Below, piece after piece: positions 1-8,600 of a DNA stretch of 21,513 nt. This DNA is from Prevotella sp. (GTDB taxonomy: Bacteria > Bacteroidota > Bacteroidia > Bacteroidales > Bacteroidaceae). Within the stretch, counting starts at the first letter, position 1. The number at the start of each line of letters is the position of its first letter. The translations under genes and the position numbers were made by a program. The stretch is from positions 1 through 21,513 of the forward strand of contig JAFRMM010000162.1 in the NCBI GenBank assembly GCA_017430675.1, written 5' to 3'. The notes under the pieces were generated by a model. That model saw nothing but the letters and a program-made list of their open reading frames with translations. It was not told the origin of the DNA and did no database searches.

Positions 1-201
<201 letters not shown>

Positions 202-281
202 TTAAATGGGTTTATACCTAATATTTAACCTGTTATACTAACTTTTTTGCGTAATTTGGGAAGTTTTTTCCTTTTTCGGAT

Positions 282-314
282 GCAAAGTTACAAAAAAATA
301 TCTATATTTGCACA
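282..314 (-). promoter_or_regulatory. Bacteroidota-type promoter of gapA
   Basis: On the minus strand a -7 box TAACTTTGC (290 to 282) matches TAnnTTTG. A TTG at 314-312 lies 21 bases upstream, the spacing expected for the -33 element of the Bacteroidota primary sigma factor. It implies a transcript start near 275 and a leader of roughly 85 bases before the gapA ATG. The match is by eye. Confidence 0.65.
303..311 (+). promoter_or_regulatory. Candidate -7 box for mscL
   Basis: TATATTTGC on the plus strand matches the Bacteroidota -7 consensus TAnnTTTG. No clear TTG is seen 19-21 bases upstream, so this is weaker than the gapA promoter. It lies inside the spacer of the gapA promoter, so the two divergent promoters would overlap and may compete. 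It would leave a leader of about 130 bases before mscL. Confidence 0.4.
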
Positions 315-451
315 AGATTTCTGTCTTAATAAAGATTAAACATGTTGAATAGACCGTAAAGCACATCTTATTGGTATATGTAAACTCAGAGATTGCAAAT
401 TATAGATTACAATTCAAACATCAATACGTTAAACATTTAAATTTAGAGATT

Positions 452-877
452 ATGGGATTTATTAAAGAATTCAAGGAGTTTGCCATGAAGGGCAACGTCA
501 TGGACATGGCTGTCGGCGTGATCATCGGCGGTGCATTTGGTAAAATTGTCAGTTCACTGGTTGACGACGTGCTGATGCCGCTAATCAGCAAGGCTACTGG
601 CGGCGTAAGTTTTGTTGACCTCTTTGTCAACATGGGCGAAGGCAGTTACAAGACCCTGGCCGAAGCCAAGGAGGCTGGTGCTGCGGTGTTTGCATACGGT
701 CAGTTCATCCAGAACATCATCGACTTCATCATCATCGCCTTCTGCGTATTCCTGATGATCAAGGGCATGAACAAGATGAGCCGCAAGAAGGAAGAGCCGG
801 CAGAGCCCGCCGCTCCCGCAGGTCCTACTCAGGAGGAACTGCTTGCTGAGATTCGTGACCTGTTGAAGAAAAAGTAA
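452..877 (+). CDS. mscL: Large-conductance mechanosensitive channel MscL
   Basis: The 141-residue protein has the family signature at its start: [20 protein letters not shown], then a Gly- and Ala-rich first membrane helix ([19 protein letters not shown], about residues 18-40). The second helix ([19 protein letters not shown]) lies near residues 88-106. A Pro/Ala linker leads to the C-terminal cytoplasmic helix ([14 protein letters not shown]). Length is close to the usual 130-150. The channel opens under membrane tension to release solutes during osmotic downshift. The reading frame is open back to 371, but the ATG at 452 was chosen because the conserved N-terminus begins exactly there; the upstream 27 codons look like leader. 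It is a standalone gene ending at a strong terminator. Confidence 0.95.
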   Translation: MGFIKEFKEFAMKGNVMDMAVGVIIGGAFGKIVSSLVDDVLMPLISKATGGVSFVDLFVNMGEGSYKTLAEAKEAGAAVFAYGQFIQNIIDFIIIAFCVFLMIKGMNKMSRKKEEPAEPAAPAGPTQEELLAEIRDLLKKK

Positions 878-899
878 AATGTAACTTCTGATACGTTAG

Positions 900-948
900 A
901 AACATAAAAAATCTGCATCATCTGTTATGATGCAGATTTTTTATGTTT
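900..948. terminator. Bidirectional intrinsic terminator between mscL and the secretion operon
   Basis: A perfect 21-bp inverted repeat (arms 900-920 and 928-948) has a 7-base loop. Its core ATCTGCATCA/TGATGCAGAT is flanked by A-tracts on the left and T-tracts on the right, so it gives a stem followed by U-runs on both strands. It fits termination of mscL from the left and of the long minus-strand operon from the right. The stop codon of the last operon gene (947-949) touches the right arm. Confidence 0.9.
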
Positions 949-3352
949 ACATATCACGTTCAACATAGGTGAACGTCGTATCGCCGATGGAGAACTGCGA
1001 GTTGTGATAGAGCCAGACACTTCGTCCTATAGACAAGGGTGAGTCACCCATCTTCACGCCACTCTCGACTGCCGTCAGGCGAACGCCGCCAGACAGCATT
1101 CGCAATTCCGCATGGATAGGAGCCACCTGTCCCTTGATATCCCACGACATCTGCAACGAGCAGTCAATGGACTTGCCTATTGTAACCACTTCATCAGGAT
1201 TATTTTGGAACCACTTGAACAGGGCGATATCCATTTCCTTGACGGCCCCCTTAATGTTCAGGAAATAGTGCTCTGAACGTGGTGCCAACTCCGCTACGGA
1301 CACAGCGAGGCCAACGGCAAAGAATATACAACTGAAGAGAAGCAGAACGCGGATATCTATCTGCGTGATATCTCTGAAAAGTAGCGACCACAGGTACATA
1401 GACAATACACCCAATACAATGGCTATGACAAACACATACTTCTTCAGGGTGATACGAGTGCCCACCGTAGAGACATAGACAATCATCAGGGCGGTGAGTG
1501 CCCATGGGACACAATCCAAGATGGCAGACAGCATCCCCACCAAATTAAAGGCCAGAGATATGTTTCTGAAAACCAGGAAAACAAGATAGGATCCTATACC
1601 TACGATGACGGCACGGATGATAACATCCAGCAGCCGCCTCTTAAACGCCGTCTTACGCACGGCCAGCACTGACAAGGCCAAAGTCAGGAAAAAACCCGTT
1701 ATCAGTCCAAACGCAGGAATAAAGTCCAAATAGTCGCTTTCCCCGTTGAACATAGCCAGTTCACCCATCTTGCCAATCTTCGGTGACATCATCTTTGCCA
1801 CAAACTGTTGAGTTTGGGCATCGTAGTCTGTTACGTATGTCATATATACGAACCAGACGCAGATAGCGGCTGCGATGGCGGTCAGAATCCACTTCATATA
1901 GAAGGAAGCATTCTCCGGGTCAAACAGATTCTTATTATTATAATAATGTGATCCGTCCTGACAATGGCGACCATACTCCGGACAGTGATGGTCGTTCTCA
2001 TCCCAGCAACTCTTGTGCATCACGTGTTCACACTTTGCAACAATGGTATCACCTTCTTTGAAACGCCCTTTGCAGAAATAGCACGATTCAGTAATGAGAA
2101 CCTTGCCAAGACTCATGTTACCTGGTACATATTTGAGCACGTATTTCCGCTCGAAGAGTTTATACTGGATATACGGTATCAGGAACTGGAACACCAAATA
2201 GACGAGCAACATGACGAACAGCCCTGTCACGATACCCTGCATAAACATCCATATATCCTCACTGCCGTTGACGATTACTGGATTATAGGCACTTCCCAGA
2301 TAGATACTTGACGTGGCAGAGCCTATCATCTTGCCCGTATCCTTGGCAAAGATCTCTATCCGCATTGTATGGGGATCACCACGATACACCTTACCGTCTG
2401 GATTCTCAAAGACAAACTCGTTGGCAAGGATTATACCTTCTTCTTTGAGAATCATGTTGTTCTTCAGTTCCGTCCAATTGAAATGTTCTAAATAGAGACC
2501 ACCGGAATTCTTGCAGACCACTTTCATCACACTCTTTGCCTCAACATCCTGCATGTCGTTCTGAGACATGAAGCGGACTGAGGCAATGGAGAGACTGTCG
2601 TTAGTCAGTGTATCCTTAATCAGTGCACCCTGCAACTCGAAATGCTGAGGGTCGATGGGCTTGTCATTTTCTCCATAGACTTTCTCGTCGGAAAAGACTA
2701 CCAATTCCATCTTTTTGGCATCTCCCCATACTCCTGTGCGATCAGCCATTTCCTTCTTTTTCAGCATGAGAGAGCGATACAAGTACTTATACTGGTCTGG
2801 CTGGGCCTTAAAATAGGTGTTGAGCACATAGTCAGAGGCCTCCATCGTCTCCGTCACGTTCATACCATACATGAAGGCCACAAACAGATTGTTGTGCGCA
2901 AAAACCGCCCGAATCTCACCAACAGCGTTTTTCTCCTCATCAACGATATACTGGGGCTGGGCCAAATCTACCAACACCAGTACTTTAATATGTTTCTTGG
3001 CCACTTCGTCAGCCTCAGAGTTTTTTACTTCCCTGAGGATGGGCCTACTCGTTGTACGATTCACACGTCCCCCCACACTCTCTGTAGTGACAATAGTTAC
3101 CTGGTTTGTATCCGTCAGAGCGTAAGGTCCCAAATCACGCAAGATGCCTGTCTGCATGGTGAACTGCTTATAGTCTGGCGTAAACTTGACACCAATTACC
3201 TTCATGGCATCTTCCGATTGATGCTCGTCTTCCATACGCTCCGGACTGAAGATATCGTCCAGATCGACATCTGCCTCATTGTCCATGCTATCACAACCTG
3301 CCAGACATAAGACCATGAGGGCCATCCATAACAATCGGTACATCTTTATCAT
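947..3352 (-). CDS. Lipoprotein-type 7-TM envelope protein with RING-like zinc cluster and FHA-like domain (candidate E3)
   Basis: The 801 residues start with a signal peptide and lipobox LAGC (Cys20). Residues about 50-365 look periplasmic and include a Rossmann/vWA-like strand IKVLVLVDLA (122-131) lacking the full DxSxS metal site. One membrane helix (about 369-394) leads to a basic segment. A RING-like cluster follows: C424, C427, C441, H443, H446, C449, C457, C464. Spacing is C-x2-C-x13-C-x-H-x2-H-x2-C-x7-C-x6-C, where the last gap is longer than the usual x2. Six further helices follow (about 488-507, 542-564, 573-595, 602-626, 638-658, 667-687). The C-terminal 85 residues resemble an FHA domain (TIGKSIDCSL at 724-733, H747, FSIGD near the end). 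Positive-inside loops place both RING and FHA in the cytoplasm. It is last in the operon. A role as membrane-complex subunit and E3 is inferred; it could instead be a purely structural zinc ribbon. Confidence 0.75.
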   Translation of the reverse strand: MIKMYRLLWMALMVLCLAGCDSMDNEADVDLDDIFSPERMEDEHQSEDAMKVIGVKFTPDYKQFTMQTGILRDLGPYALTDTNQVTIVTTESVGGRVNRTTSRPILREVKNSEADEVAKKHIKVLVLVDLAQPQYIVDEEKNAVGEIRAVFAHNNLFVAFMYGMNVTETMEASDYVLNTYFKAQPDQYKYLYRSLMLKKKEMADRTGVWGDAKKMELVVFSDEKVYGENDKPIDPQHFELQGALIKDTLTNDSLSIASVRFMSQNDMQDVEAKSVMKVVCKNSGGLYLEHFNWTELKNNMILKEEGIILANEFVFENPDGKVYRGDPHTMRIEIFAKDTGKMIGSATSSIYLGSAYNPVIVNGSEDIWMFMQGIVTGLFVMLLVYLVFQFLIPYIQYKLFERKYVLKYVPGNMSLGKVLITESCYFCKGRFKEGDTIVAKCEHVMHKSCWDENDHHCPEYGRHCQDGSHYYNNKNLFDPENASFYMKWILTAIAAAICVWFVYMTYVTDYDAQTQQFVAKMMSPKIGKMGELAMFNGESDYLDFIPAFGLITGFFLTLALSVLAVRKTAFKRRLLDVIIRAVIVGIGSYLVFLVFRNISLAFNLVGMLSAILDCVPWALTALMIVYVSTVGTRITLKKYVFVIAIVLGVLSMYLWSLLFRDITQIDIRVLLLFSCIFFAVGLAVSVAELAPRSEHYFLNIKGAVKEMDIALFKWFQNNPDEVVTIGKSIDCSLQMSWDIKGQVAPIHAELRMLSGGVRLTAVESGVKMGDSPLSIGRSVWLYHNSQFSIGDTTFTYVERDM

Positions 3353-3379
3353 CTTTCTTCTTATTTTCCTTTTATTTTT

Positions 3380-4312
3380 TTATATGGTGGGATAGGTCTT
3401 TCCCTTCCCGTTGTTCTTCATCATATCTCCATATTTCTTCATGTTTGCAACCTTTTCCCTATATGCCTTGAATTTCGCGAGCATACCATTCAGAAACAGG
3501 AGGATAACAGCCACACAAGCCAATCCCAGCACATAGTCCTTTACTCGCTGGATAAACGGCTTGAACTCCAGGGCCTGTACCTTTTCCGAAACACTCTTCA
3601 TTATCACAAACTGTTCATCAAGCACCTCCATGCGTTTCGACAGCGATGGAACGACCTCACAGGCTGCCTTTGCCTGACTATAGTTCGTCTGCAACTCTCC
3701 GAAGATCACCTGTTCCTTCGCCTTCACCTTCTCCAACTTTGGCGCGAGTTGCTTGACCAGTGACAGTTTATATGCCTTGGAATACAGGTTCTTATAAACG
3801 CTTACCTGACTGATAATGAACTGGTCCGCGGCAGCGAAATTGGCAACTGATTCCACAGCCTGTGTCTTGGCATCCAAGGTATCCTTCACCGTCTGTTTCA
3901 GTTCCTCAATCTTAGCCACCATATTCATCAGGTCTTCGCTGTTGGCTATATCCATCTGCTGAGCCTGATAATAGGTATTCCACTTAACATCTATCTGGTT
4001 GTACGACAAGTTCAGACTCTGCATTCGCTGCTCCATAGCGATGATTACCGACTTGGATACGCCCATATCGCTGTCCACGGTAATATTAACTTTACCGACG
4101 GTCAGCAATTGGTTGAGTTCATCGGAGAACTGGGTCAGTCGTGCTGCAATCTCCAACTGTAGGGCCTCCGCCTCTGGCGACAGAGGTTGCGCAGACACAT
4201 TACCGACAGGCAGCAAGGCCTCTTGTGCCTGGACAGATCCTGCCAGACAAGCAATGACTGCTATCAATCCAATATGTCTATACCACTTCCTCATTCTCTT
4301 AACAATTCCCAT
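3380..4312 (-). CDS. Exported helical protein with C-terminal membrane anchor, envelope component
   Basis: No family recognised. The 310-residue protein begins with a basic N-terminus and a signal sequence ending near residue 29 (CLAGSVQAQ). The body, about residues 45-250, is almost entirely helical and charged, likely coiled coil, with a single Cys. A membrane helix (VLGLACVAVILLFLNGMLA, about 260-279) precedes a Lys-rich tail that would be cytoplasmic by the positive-inside rule. This layout suggests a periplasmic stalk anchored in the inner membrane. Its gene follows the preceding one after 3 bases and precedes the RING/FHA membrane protein, so the three genes at the operon end probably build the envelope-spanning complex, in the place of TssN-TssR of known Bacteroidota T6SS. 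That equivalence is positional inference. Confidence 0.75.
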   Translation of the reverse strand: MGIVKRMRKWYRHIGLIAVIACLAGSVQAQEALLPVGNVSAQPLSPEAEALQLEIAARLTQFSDELNQLLTVGKVNITVDSDMGVSKSVIIAMEQRMQSLNLSYNQIDVKWNTYYQAQQMDIANSEDLMNMVAKIEELKQTVKDTLDAKTQAVESVANFAAADQFIISQVSVYKNLYSKAYKLSLVKQLAPKLEKVKAKEQVIFGELQTNYSQAKAACEVVPSLSKRMEVLDEQFVIMKSVSEKVQALEFKPFIQRVKDYVLGLACVAVILLFLNGMLAKFKAYREKVANMKKYGDMMKNNGKGKTYPTI

Positions 4313-4315
4313 TCA

Positions 4316-5464
4316 CTACTGTCCACACGTATGATGGAAATACTGTTCTGCAGCACGGAAGGTTGCAATGACCTGGCGCTGCTCTGCTGTATAGCCTGTG
4401 CTCTTGCCAATCATAGCGTTTACTTCCGAGATCAGGTTCTCACACTGGGTTACCGCATCCCTACGCTCTACCAGATCATCGCTTATCAACCAGCGCGACA
4501 CCAGTTTGTCTATCTGTCGCGATTTCGACATCAGAATCGTAAGAGTCTCAGGAGAGCCAAAGCCTCTCATTACACTATCTTCCGACTGAACCACACATTT
4601 CAGGGCAGCGATAGAGTCAACAACATGGTTATAGCCGTCCCATGCCGTCTGAATATCCGAGCAACTGCTCTGAACGTCCTTATGCGGAAACTGGCCCTGC
4701 ACAGTACTCTTCAGTTCCTCAAAGATTTTCAACGCCTCCTGAGAACCTACGACACCACTACTATACTTACCCTTCAAGGAAGCATAACTTGCTGATATGC
4801 CCTTCAGTGCATTTTGGGCTGCAGAGATGTCCTCATCCTGACCAAAACACGGATTCCGCACGATAGTAACCTGATATGTCAGATCCAAATCCCGTCCGAA
4901 AGGAATCTCATAGCGGTTGTATTTCTTCTTCTCAACCTTATCCATCAGGAAAACGTCATGCAGCCTGACCGTCACTTGCGTACGTTTATTCTGTATGTCG
5001 AACGTCTGGGAAATATAGTCATTCACCATCTTATAGTCTTGTGGAGCCGGCTGCAGACCTTCATAGTCAATCCAGCGCTGGAAATAGAATTCGGACCGTG
5101 GCTGCGGCACCGTAGCCCTGAACAGTTTGGTGGCCCTATACTTGTCCTTGGCATCATACTCAACTACATACGGTAGTTGTTCTGGCCTGAGTTTACGTCC
5201 CTTGAAGAGCGGCTTATAACGCACATTATCCCAAAACACAAAAAGTATCCGATAGGAAATCAAGGTGACCGTCAGCGTATTCGTCTCTTCCGCAAATACG
5301 AACTTCACCATCAGGTCCATATCCTTGCTGTCTTCCTTCAAGGATATATGATCCGTGTAAGACGATCCTTGCGCAACACTGATAGTCCTGACAGTCTGTG
5401 CCTGAAGGCCCTGTAGCCAAAGCAAACAGGATAACAGTATGATGATTCTATGACTTATCTTCAT
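4316..5464 (-). CDS. Exported two-part protein, envelope component of unknown family
   Basis: No family recognised. The 382-residue reading starts at ATG 5464 with a clear signal peptide (MKISHRIIILLSCLLWLQG, then LQAQ). The frame can be extended 7 codons to a TTG at 5485 overlapping the E2 gene, but the ATG gives a better signal peptide and a normal 10-base gap. Residues about 24-205 look beta-rich (alternating hydrophobic strands such as TNTLTVTLISYRILFVFW). Residues 210-382 are helical with scattered Cys that may form periplasmic disulfides. There is no membrane helix after the signal, so it should be soluble in the periplasm or attached to a partner. It follows the E2 gene and precedes two membrane-anchored proteins, which suggests a periplasmic part of the secretion apparatus. 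Confidence 0.75.
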   Translation of the reverse strand: MKISHRIIILLSCLLWLQGLQAQTVRTISVAQGSSYTDHISLKEDSKDMDLMVKFVFAEETNTLTVTLISYRILFVFWDNVRYKPLFKGRKLRPEQLPYVVEYDAKDKYRATKLFRATVPQPRSEFYFQRWIDYEGLQPAPQDYKMVNDYISQTFDIQNKRTQVTVRLHDVFLMDKVEKKKYNRYEIPFGRDLDLTYQVTIVRNPCFGQDEDISAAQNALKGISASYASLKGKYSSGVVGSQEALKIFEELKSTVQGQFPHKDVQSSCSDIQTAWDGYNHVVDSIAALKCVVQSEDSVMRGFGSPETLTILMSKSRQIDKLVSRWLISDDLVERRDAVTQCENLISEVNAMIGKSTGYTAEQRQVIATFRAAEQYFHHTCGQ

Positions 5465-5474
5465 TGGTCTGTAT

Positions 5475-6068
5475 CTATTGTTCAAAATTAATCCATTGAT
5501 TAGGTTCTCCCTGACGAATGACCCATGCAGCGACCTTCAGGTCTTCTGGGAAAGGCGGCTCCATCATCGCATGATAGGTGTCATACCGGAGATAGGAAGC
5601 CACACGTTCCACACCCCACAGCAAGTCAGTATAAGTGTCCGTCATATTAATGCACACCCTACCGGCAAAGGCTCCAAAATAACGAATATTCGGATGCCAT
5701 GGGTGCGGAATAGGTCCGCCCGCTGAATCTGTTGTCAGGAAATGCATCGAAGGAGGAGCATCCACAGAGGGATAACCGTGAGGGAGTTGTATCTCCATCT
5801 TGAAGCCCGTAGCGAATAATGGTGCATTAACCACTCCAGGTTCATTCAGTTCAGACTCATACTCTACGCCACAGATACTGCGCAGGTGATAGTCTATCAG
5901 ATAGGCTGTCGGGAGACCGCCAGGGTTACGACGTGTCACCTCAAAGGTAATGCCACGCCGCTCTTCCAGTCCCTGCTCTAACTGGTGCCACTCATGCCAC
6001 AACCGACGGTTACGGCCACTGAGCAAGTCTGGATTTATCTGCAGACTCTCCTTCATTGTCTTTCTCAT
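5475..6068 (-). CDS. E2-like ubiquitin-conjugating enzyme (UBC fold) with intact active-site motif
   Basis: In this 197-residue protein the centre matches the eukaryotic UBC core. FKMEIQLPHGYPSVDAPP (89-106) resembles the strand/PxxYP region. HPN is at 125-127, then GRVCIN places the catalytic-type Cys at 139. W151 and the helix after it (LLWGVERVASYL) follow as in E2s, and PPFPED (171-176) recalls the Pro-rich stretch beyond. The Asn of HPN normally stabilises the oxyanion and the Cys carries the Ubl thioester, so the enzyme looks active. The N-terminal 85 residues include an RWD/UBC-like first helix. It starts 6 bases after the Ubl gene, its likely substrate. UBC-like fold is well supported; conjugating activity is inferred from conserved residues. 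Confidence 0.87.
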   Translation of the reverse strand: MRKTMKESLQINPDLLSGRNRRLWHEWHQLEQGLEERRGITFEVTRRNPGGLPTAYLIDYHLRSICGVEYESELNEPGVVNAPLFATGFKMEIQLPHGYPSVDAPPSMHFLTTDSAGGPIPHPWHPNIRYFGAFAGRVCINMTDTYTDLLWGVERVASYLRYDTYHAMMEPPFPEDLKVAAWVIRQGEPNQWINFEQ

Positions 6069-6074
6069 CTTTGT

Positions 6075-6392
6075 TCATCCCGGAATAGGATCCGGCACGA
6101 GATACACCAGATCACCGTTCCTGACATTATAGTCTTTCAGTTTCTGGTCTTCACGGCCAATGCGGGGACGCAGCACCCTGACCTCATGCACGTCCGGGTC
6201 TTCCTTTCCGAAGAAATAGTCCAATGGGGCACCTGTCTGGTCTATTGACGGGAAATCAAAAATCAGACGGCCATCCTCGCCAATGGCATGACGTAAGTTA
6301 TCAATCAGCGTACCCAACGGAGCATCTGGGTTCACGACCTTGAAACGCACCGTCTTGTTCTTGTATGCAATATCCAAAAAGAAATCTTCCAT
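6075..6392 (-). CDS. Ubiquitin-like protein (beta-grasp, YukD-like), ending in a free glycine
   Basis: This 105-residue protein opens with a beta-hairpin (FFLDIAYKNKTVRFKVV), a helix (PLGTLIDNLRHAIG) and a strand with a polar patch (GRLIFDFPS). It ends LKDYNVRNGDLVYLVPD, the L-x-D-x-x-V-x-x-G-D pattern of the last ubiquitin turn and strand. The pattern resembles YukD/EsaB proteins of type VII secretion as much as ubiquitin. The tail after the last strand is short (PDPIPG) and ends in one Gly, so no protease would be needed to expose it. It sits directly between TssF and the E2. An E1 gene is in the same cluster, making it the probable conjugated modifier; a non-conjugated structural role as for YukD remains possible. 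Confidence 0.82.
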   Translation of the reverse strand: MEDFFLDIAYKNKTVRFKVVNPDAPLGTLIDNLRHAIGEDGRLIFDFPSIDQTGAPLDYFFGKEDPDVHEVRVLRPRIGREDQKLKDYNVRNGDLVYLVPDPIPG

Positions 6393-6398
6393 ATCTCA

Positions 6399-8120
6399 TT
6401 AATTTTGTTTGTCAATTTGTATCGTCACCTCGATTGGGTAGATGTTCGTGCTTCTGACACTCATCATGCCCTGCAACAACATCGCCGCCATGGGAATCTT
6501 CTCCTCAAAACCTCGGCGAATGAAAGAACTGTCATTCAGCGTAATCTCCACCAAGATCTCATAACCGGCATTCCACCTATCCAACTGCTGACGGTGACTG
6601 ATACTGATACCCTTGATCATCTGACGAGTAATGCCATAACGAGTCTGCAACTCTGTGTAACAGAACAGTTTTAGGTCTGCTGGTGTCACCAGACGGTCTG
6701 TCGTAATCATATAATAACGGGAGAGGCTGGCTTCCTCCATCTTGTCACGTATCTCATCACTGCCAGGAACTGGAGCGGCTATCTGTCGCGTAGCCATACC
6801 ATTGAAGCCACTCGGCGACTGGAAAGGACTATCAGCAGTCAGTTTGGCATTGACGGATGCGCCCAGTGTTGTCAAGTAGGATACAGATAGGGTTACCGCC
6901 TTTGTCTGCTTGTCTGTCTGCGGGCGCAACATCAGATAGACACCCGGGATACGCTGTTCGACATCCGCCCTTGCAGCATCCCTTATACGGGTAAGAGTCT
7001 CTATCAGATCACGAATCACACGGTCGTTCATCTCATCCTTAATATTCTGGAAAGCATAAAAATCCGTATAATACTTACTGATCAGGGTATTCAGCAGGGC
7101 AACCAGACTACCCTGATTGAAACGGTCTGCATCCACCTTACGTACCTCCACAGGAATATCTCCATAGATTAGGTCTGATGATGGCCGAAGCATGTGGAGG
7201 AACTGCTGACTGACAGCATCCGCTTCCGTACTCTGGCTCTGAAAGCCCGCCACCCGAACTAGGGGAGAGACCGTTGAAAGGTCTGCCGAATGAACATGGG
7301 CATTCACCAGAAGGATGGTATTCAGCGAGAGATTGTTCTTATCAAACAGGAAACCGTCCCTGATACCAGTGAACTCGAAAACAAGATCCAGACTGTCGGT
7401 CTCCGTCGGCAGGAACTTCTTACCCTGATGCTGTTTGATGCAGTACAGTCTCACGTTCTGTCTCGCAAAGAGGTCGAGGCATGGCGCTGCTGCCGCATAG
7501 GTCTGCGAGCGATTATAGAGAACAGAGTCTATGTCGAAGCAGGGCATGAGGGGCAGTTCTGAAAAATCCCACGGGGCGATTAATGGCAGCAACTGGCCCT
7601 TCAGATAGACTTTGAGTTCCTTGAAATAGTGGTTCTTAATAGAGAAACAAAAACCAGACAAGTCTGAGATGGGACTGTCAAACTTCAGAGCCACTTTCCA
7701 TCGACGACCGTCCATTCTGGCAATAGACCTGACCGACGCATTCAGGACACGTGTCCTGAGCAAAGGGATGAACTGTGCTGATGTATCAGTCAAAGTGAAT
7801 ACATGCCTTTCCGTCAAACCTATCTCCGCAACGCCTGGCTGCAAGGCTGTCTCCACCACAGCAGTGGCAGGAATGGCATGTCCCACCTCATAGGAGGTCA
7901 GCATACGTGAAAACTCGTTCAAAATGTCTGACTTCATCTGCTCCAGATCGTTCTCCAACTCATTCGACTGATAGGCCAATGCAGTCATCAGCAGTGAGAA
8001 CACCGGATCCTGCTCAATGCCCTCCAACTGGTCAGGATGATCACTTCCACGCCAGATACGGATGGCTTCCTGAATCAGTTCATCTGCCCTTTGCTTATTT
8101 TCAAATATCGTTTGTCTCAT
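6399..8120 (-). CDS. tssF: T6SS baseplate subunit TssF
   Basis: The 573-residue protein has the TssF/VasA opening: a helical N-terminus with DPVFSLLMTALAYQSNELEN and NEFSRMLTSYEVGHAIPA, where the long helix is followed by the pre-strand P. The C-terminal part has ITTDRLVTPADLKLFCYTEL, the gpJ-like T-x-x-D-L-x-x-F motif of baseplate wedge proteins. Size matches the family (about 550-600). TssF with TssG forms the baseplate wedge around the VgrG hub and contacts TssE and TssK in the cytoplasm. It follows tssE after 15 bases and precedes the Ubl gene by 6. Divergence from proteobacterial TssF fits the Bacteroidota subtype. Confidence 0.87.
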   Translation of the reverse strand: MRQTIFENKQRADELIQEAIRIWRGSDHPDQLEGIEQDPVFSLLMTALAYQSNELENDLEQMKSDILNEFSRMLTSYEVGHAIPATAVVETALQPGVAEIGLTERHVFTLTDTSAQFIPLLRTRVLNASVRSIARMDGRRWKVALKFDSPISDLSGFCFSIKNHYFKELKVYLKGQLLPLIAPWDFSELPLMPCFDIDSVLYNRSQTYAAAAPCLDLFARQNVRLYCIKQHQGKKFLPTETDSLDLVFEFTGIRDGFLFDKNNLSLNTILLVNAHVHSADLSTVSPLVRVAGFQSQSTEADAVSQQFLHMLRPSSDLIYGDIPVEVRKVDADRFNQGSLVALLNTLISKYYTDFYAFQNIKDEMNDRVIRDLIETLTRIRDAARADVEQRIPGVYLMLRPQTDKQTKAVTLSVSYLTTLGASVNAKLTADSPFQSPSGFNGMATRQIAAPVPGSDEIRDKMEEASLSRYYMITTDRLVTPADLKLFCYTELQTRYGITRQMIKGISISHRQQLDRWNAGYEILVEITLNDSSFIRRGFEEKIPMAAMLLQGMMSVRSTNIYPIEVTIQIDKQN

Positions 8121-8135
8121 GTTCTCGTCCTCATT

Positions 8136-8591
8136 TTATTTCCATACCTTCAACGTACTCGAGAATACATAATCCTCTTTCGTCGATAGAATCGTTCCTT
8201 TAATGGTGATATATATCAGTCGCTCTTCCCGGATATAGGTCATTGTCACTGCGATATCCCCTAAGCGTTTCTCATATAGCCTCACGGCTTCCTTCAACTC
8301 TGCCGCGAAAGTGTTCATATTCTTCGAAGAACCGGAAATCTTCTTAGTATAAAGATCCTGCATTCCACTCTCATAGATGGTGTCACCGGAATTGTAGATC
8401 ACACCCTCATGCTCATCAAAGATCTCAAAACGCATGTTGTTGAAGACAAAGCCGTACTGCGGGTCACCTATACTGTTGTACCTGGGTGTGGTCAACAACA
8501 TATTAAGAGACTCGTCAATCGATTTCTTGATCGTCTTCTCCCGGGCCAGCCCGGTTTTCTTAACCATTAAGGGTATCGAGATGTATGCCAT
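8136..8591 (-). CDS. tssE: T6SS baseplate protein TssE (gp25-like)
   Basis: This 151-residue protein is a GPW/gp25-like lysozyme-fold baseplate component. Early residues give SIDESLNMLLTTPRYNSIGDPQYGF (24-48), equivalent to the gp25 motif where the loop before GDPxYG marks wedge attachment. Residues about 95-120 (NTFAAELKEAVRLYEKRLGDIAV) form the second helix, followed by strands to the end. In T4 and T6SS this protein starts sheath polymerisation from the baseplate. It lies between tssK and tssF in the baseplate block. The N-terminal 20 residues are longer than in proteobacterial homologues. There is no catalytic lysozyme site, as expected. Confidence 0.82.
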   Translation of the reverse strand: MAYISIPLMVKKTGLAREKTIKKSIDESLNMLLTTPRYNSIGDPQYGFVFNNMRFEIFDEHEGVIYNSGDTIYESGMQDLYTKKISGSSKNMNTFAAELKEAVRLYEKRLGDIAVTMTYIREERLIYITIKGTILSTKEDYVFSSTLKVWK

Positions 8592-8600
8592 ACATTCCCT

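Noticed and set aside
371..451. Longer mscL start giving 27 extra residues
   Set aside because: The MscL family N-terminus begins exactly at the ATG at 452 and the upstream residues have no resemblance to the family.
2642..3310. Long plus-strand open frame opposite the RING/FHA gene
   Set aside because: Low-complexity translation without domains, lying fully in the shadow of a well-supported gene; the same holds for other antisense frames at 4187-4795, 9147-9665, 13593-14153 and 20825-21310.
5465..5485. TTG start for the 382-residue exported protein, overlapping E2
   Set aside because: The ATG at 5464 gives a cleaner signal peptide and no overlap.
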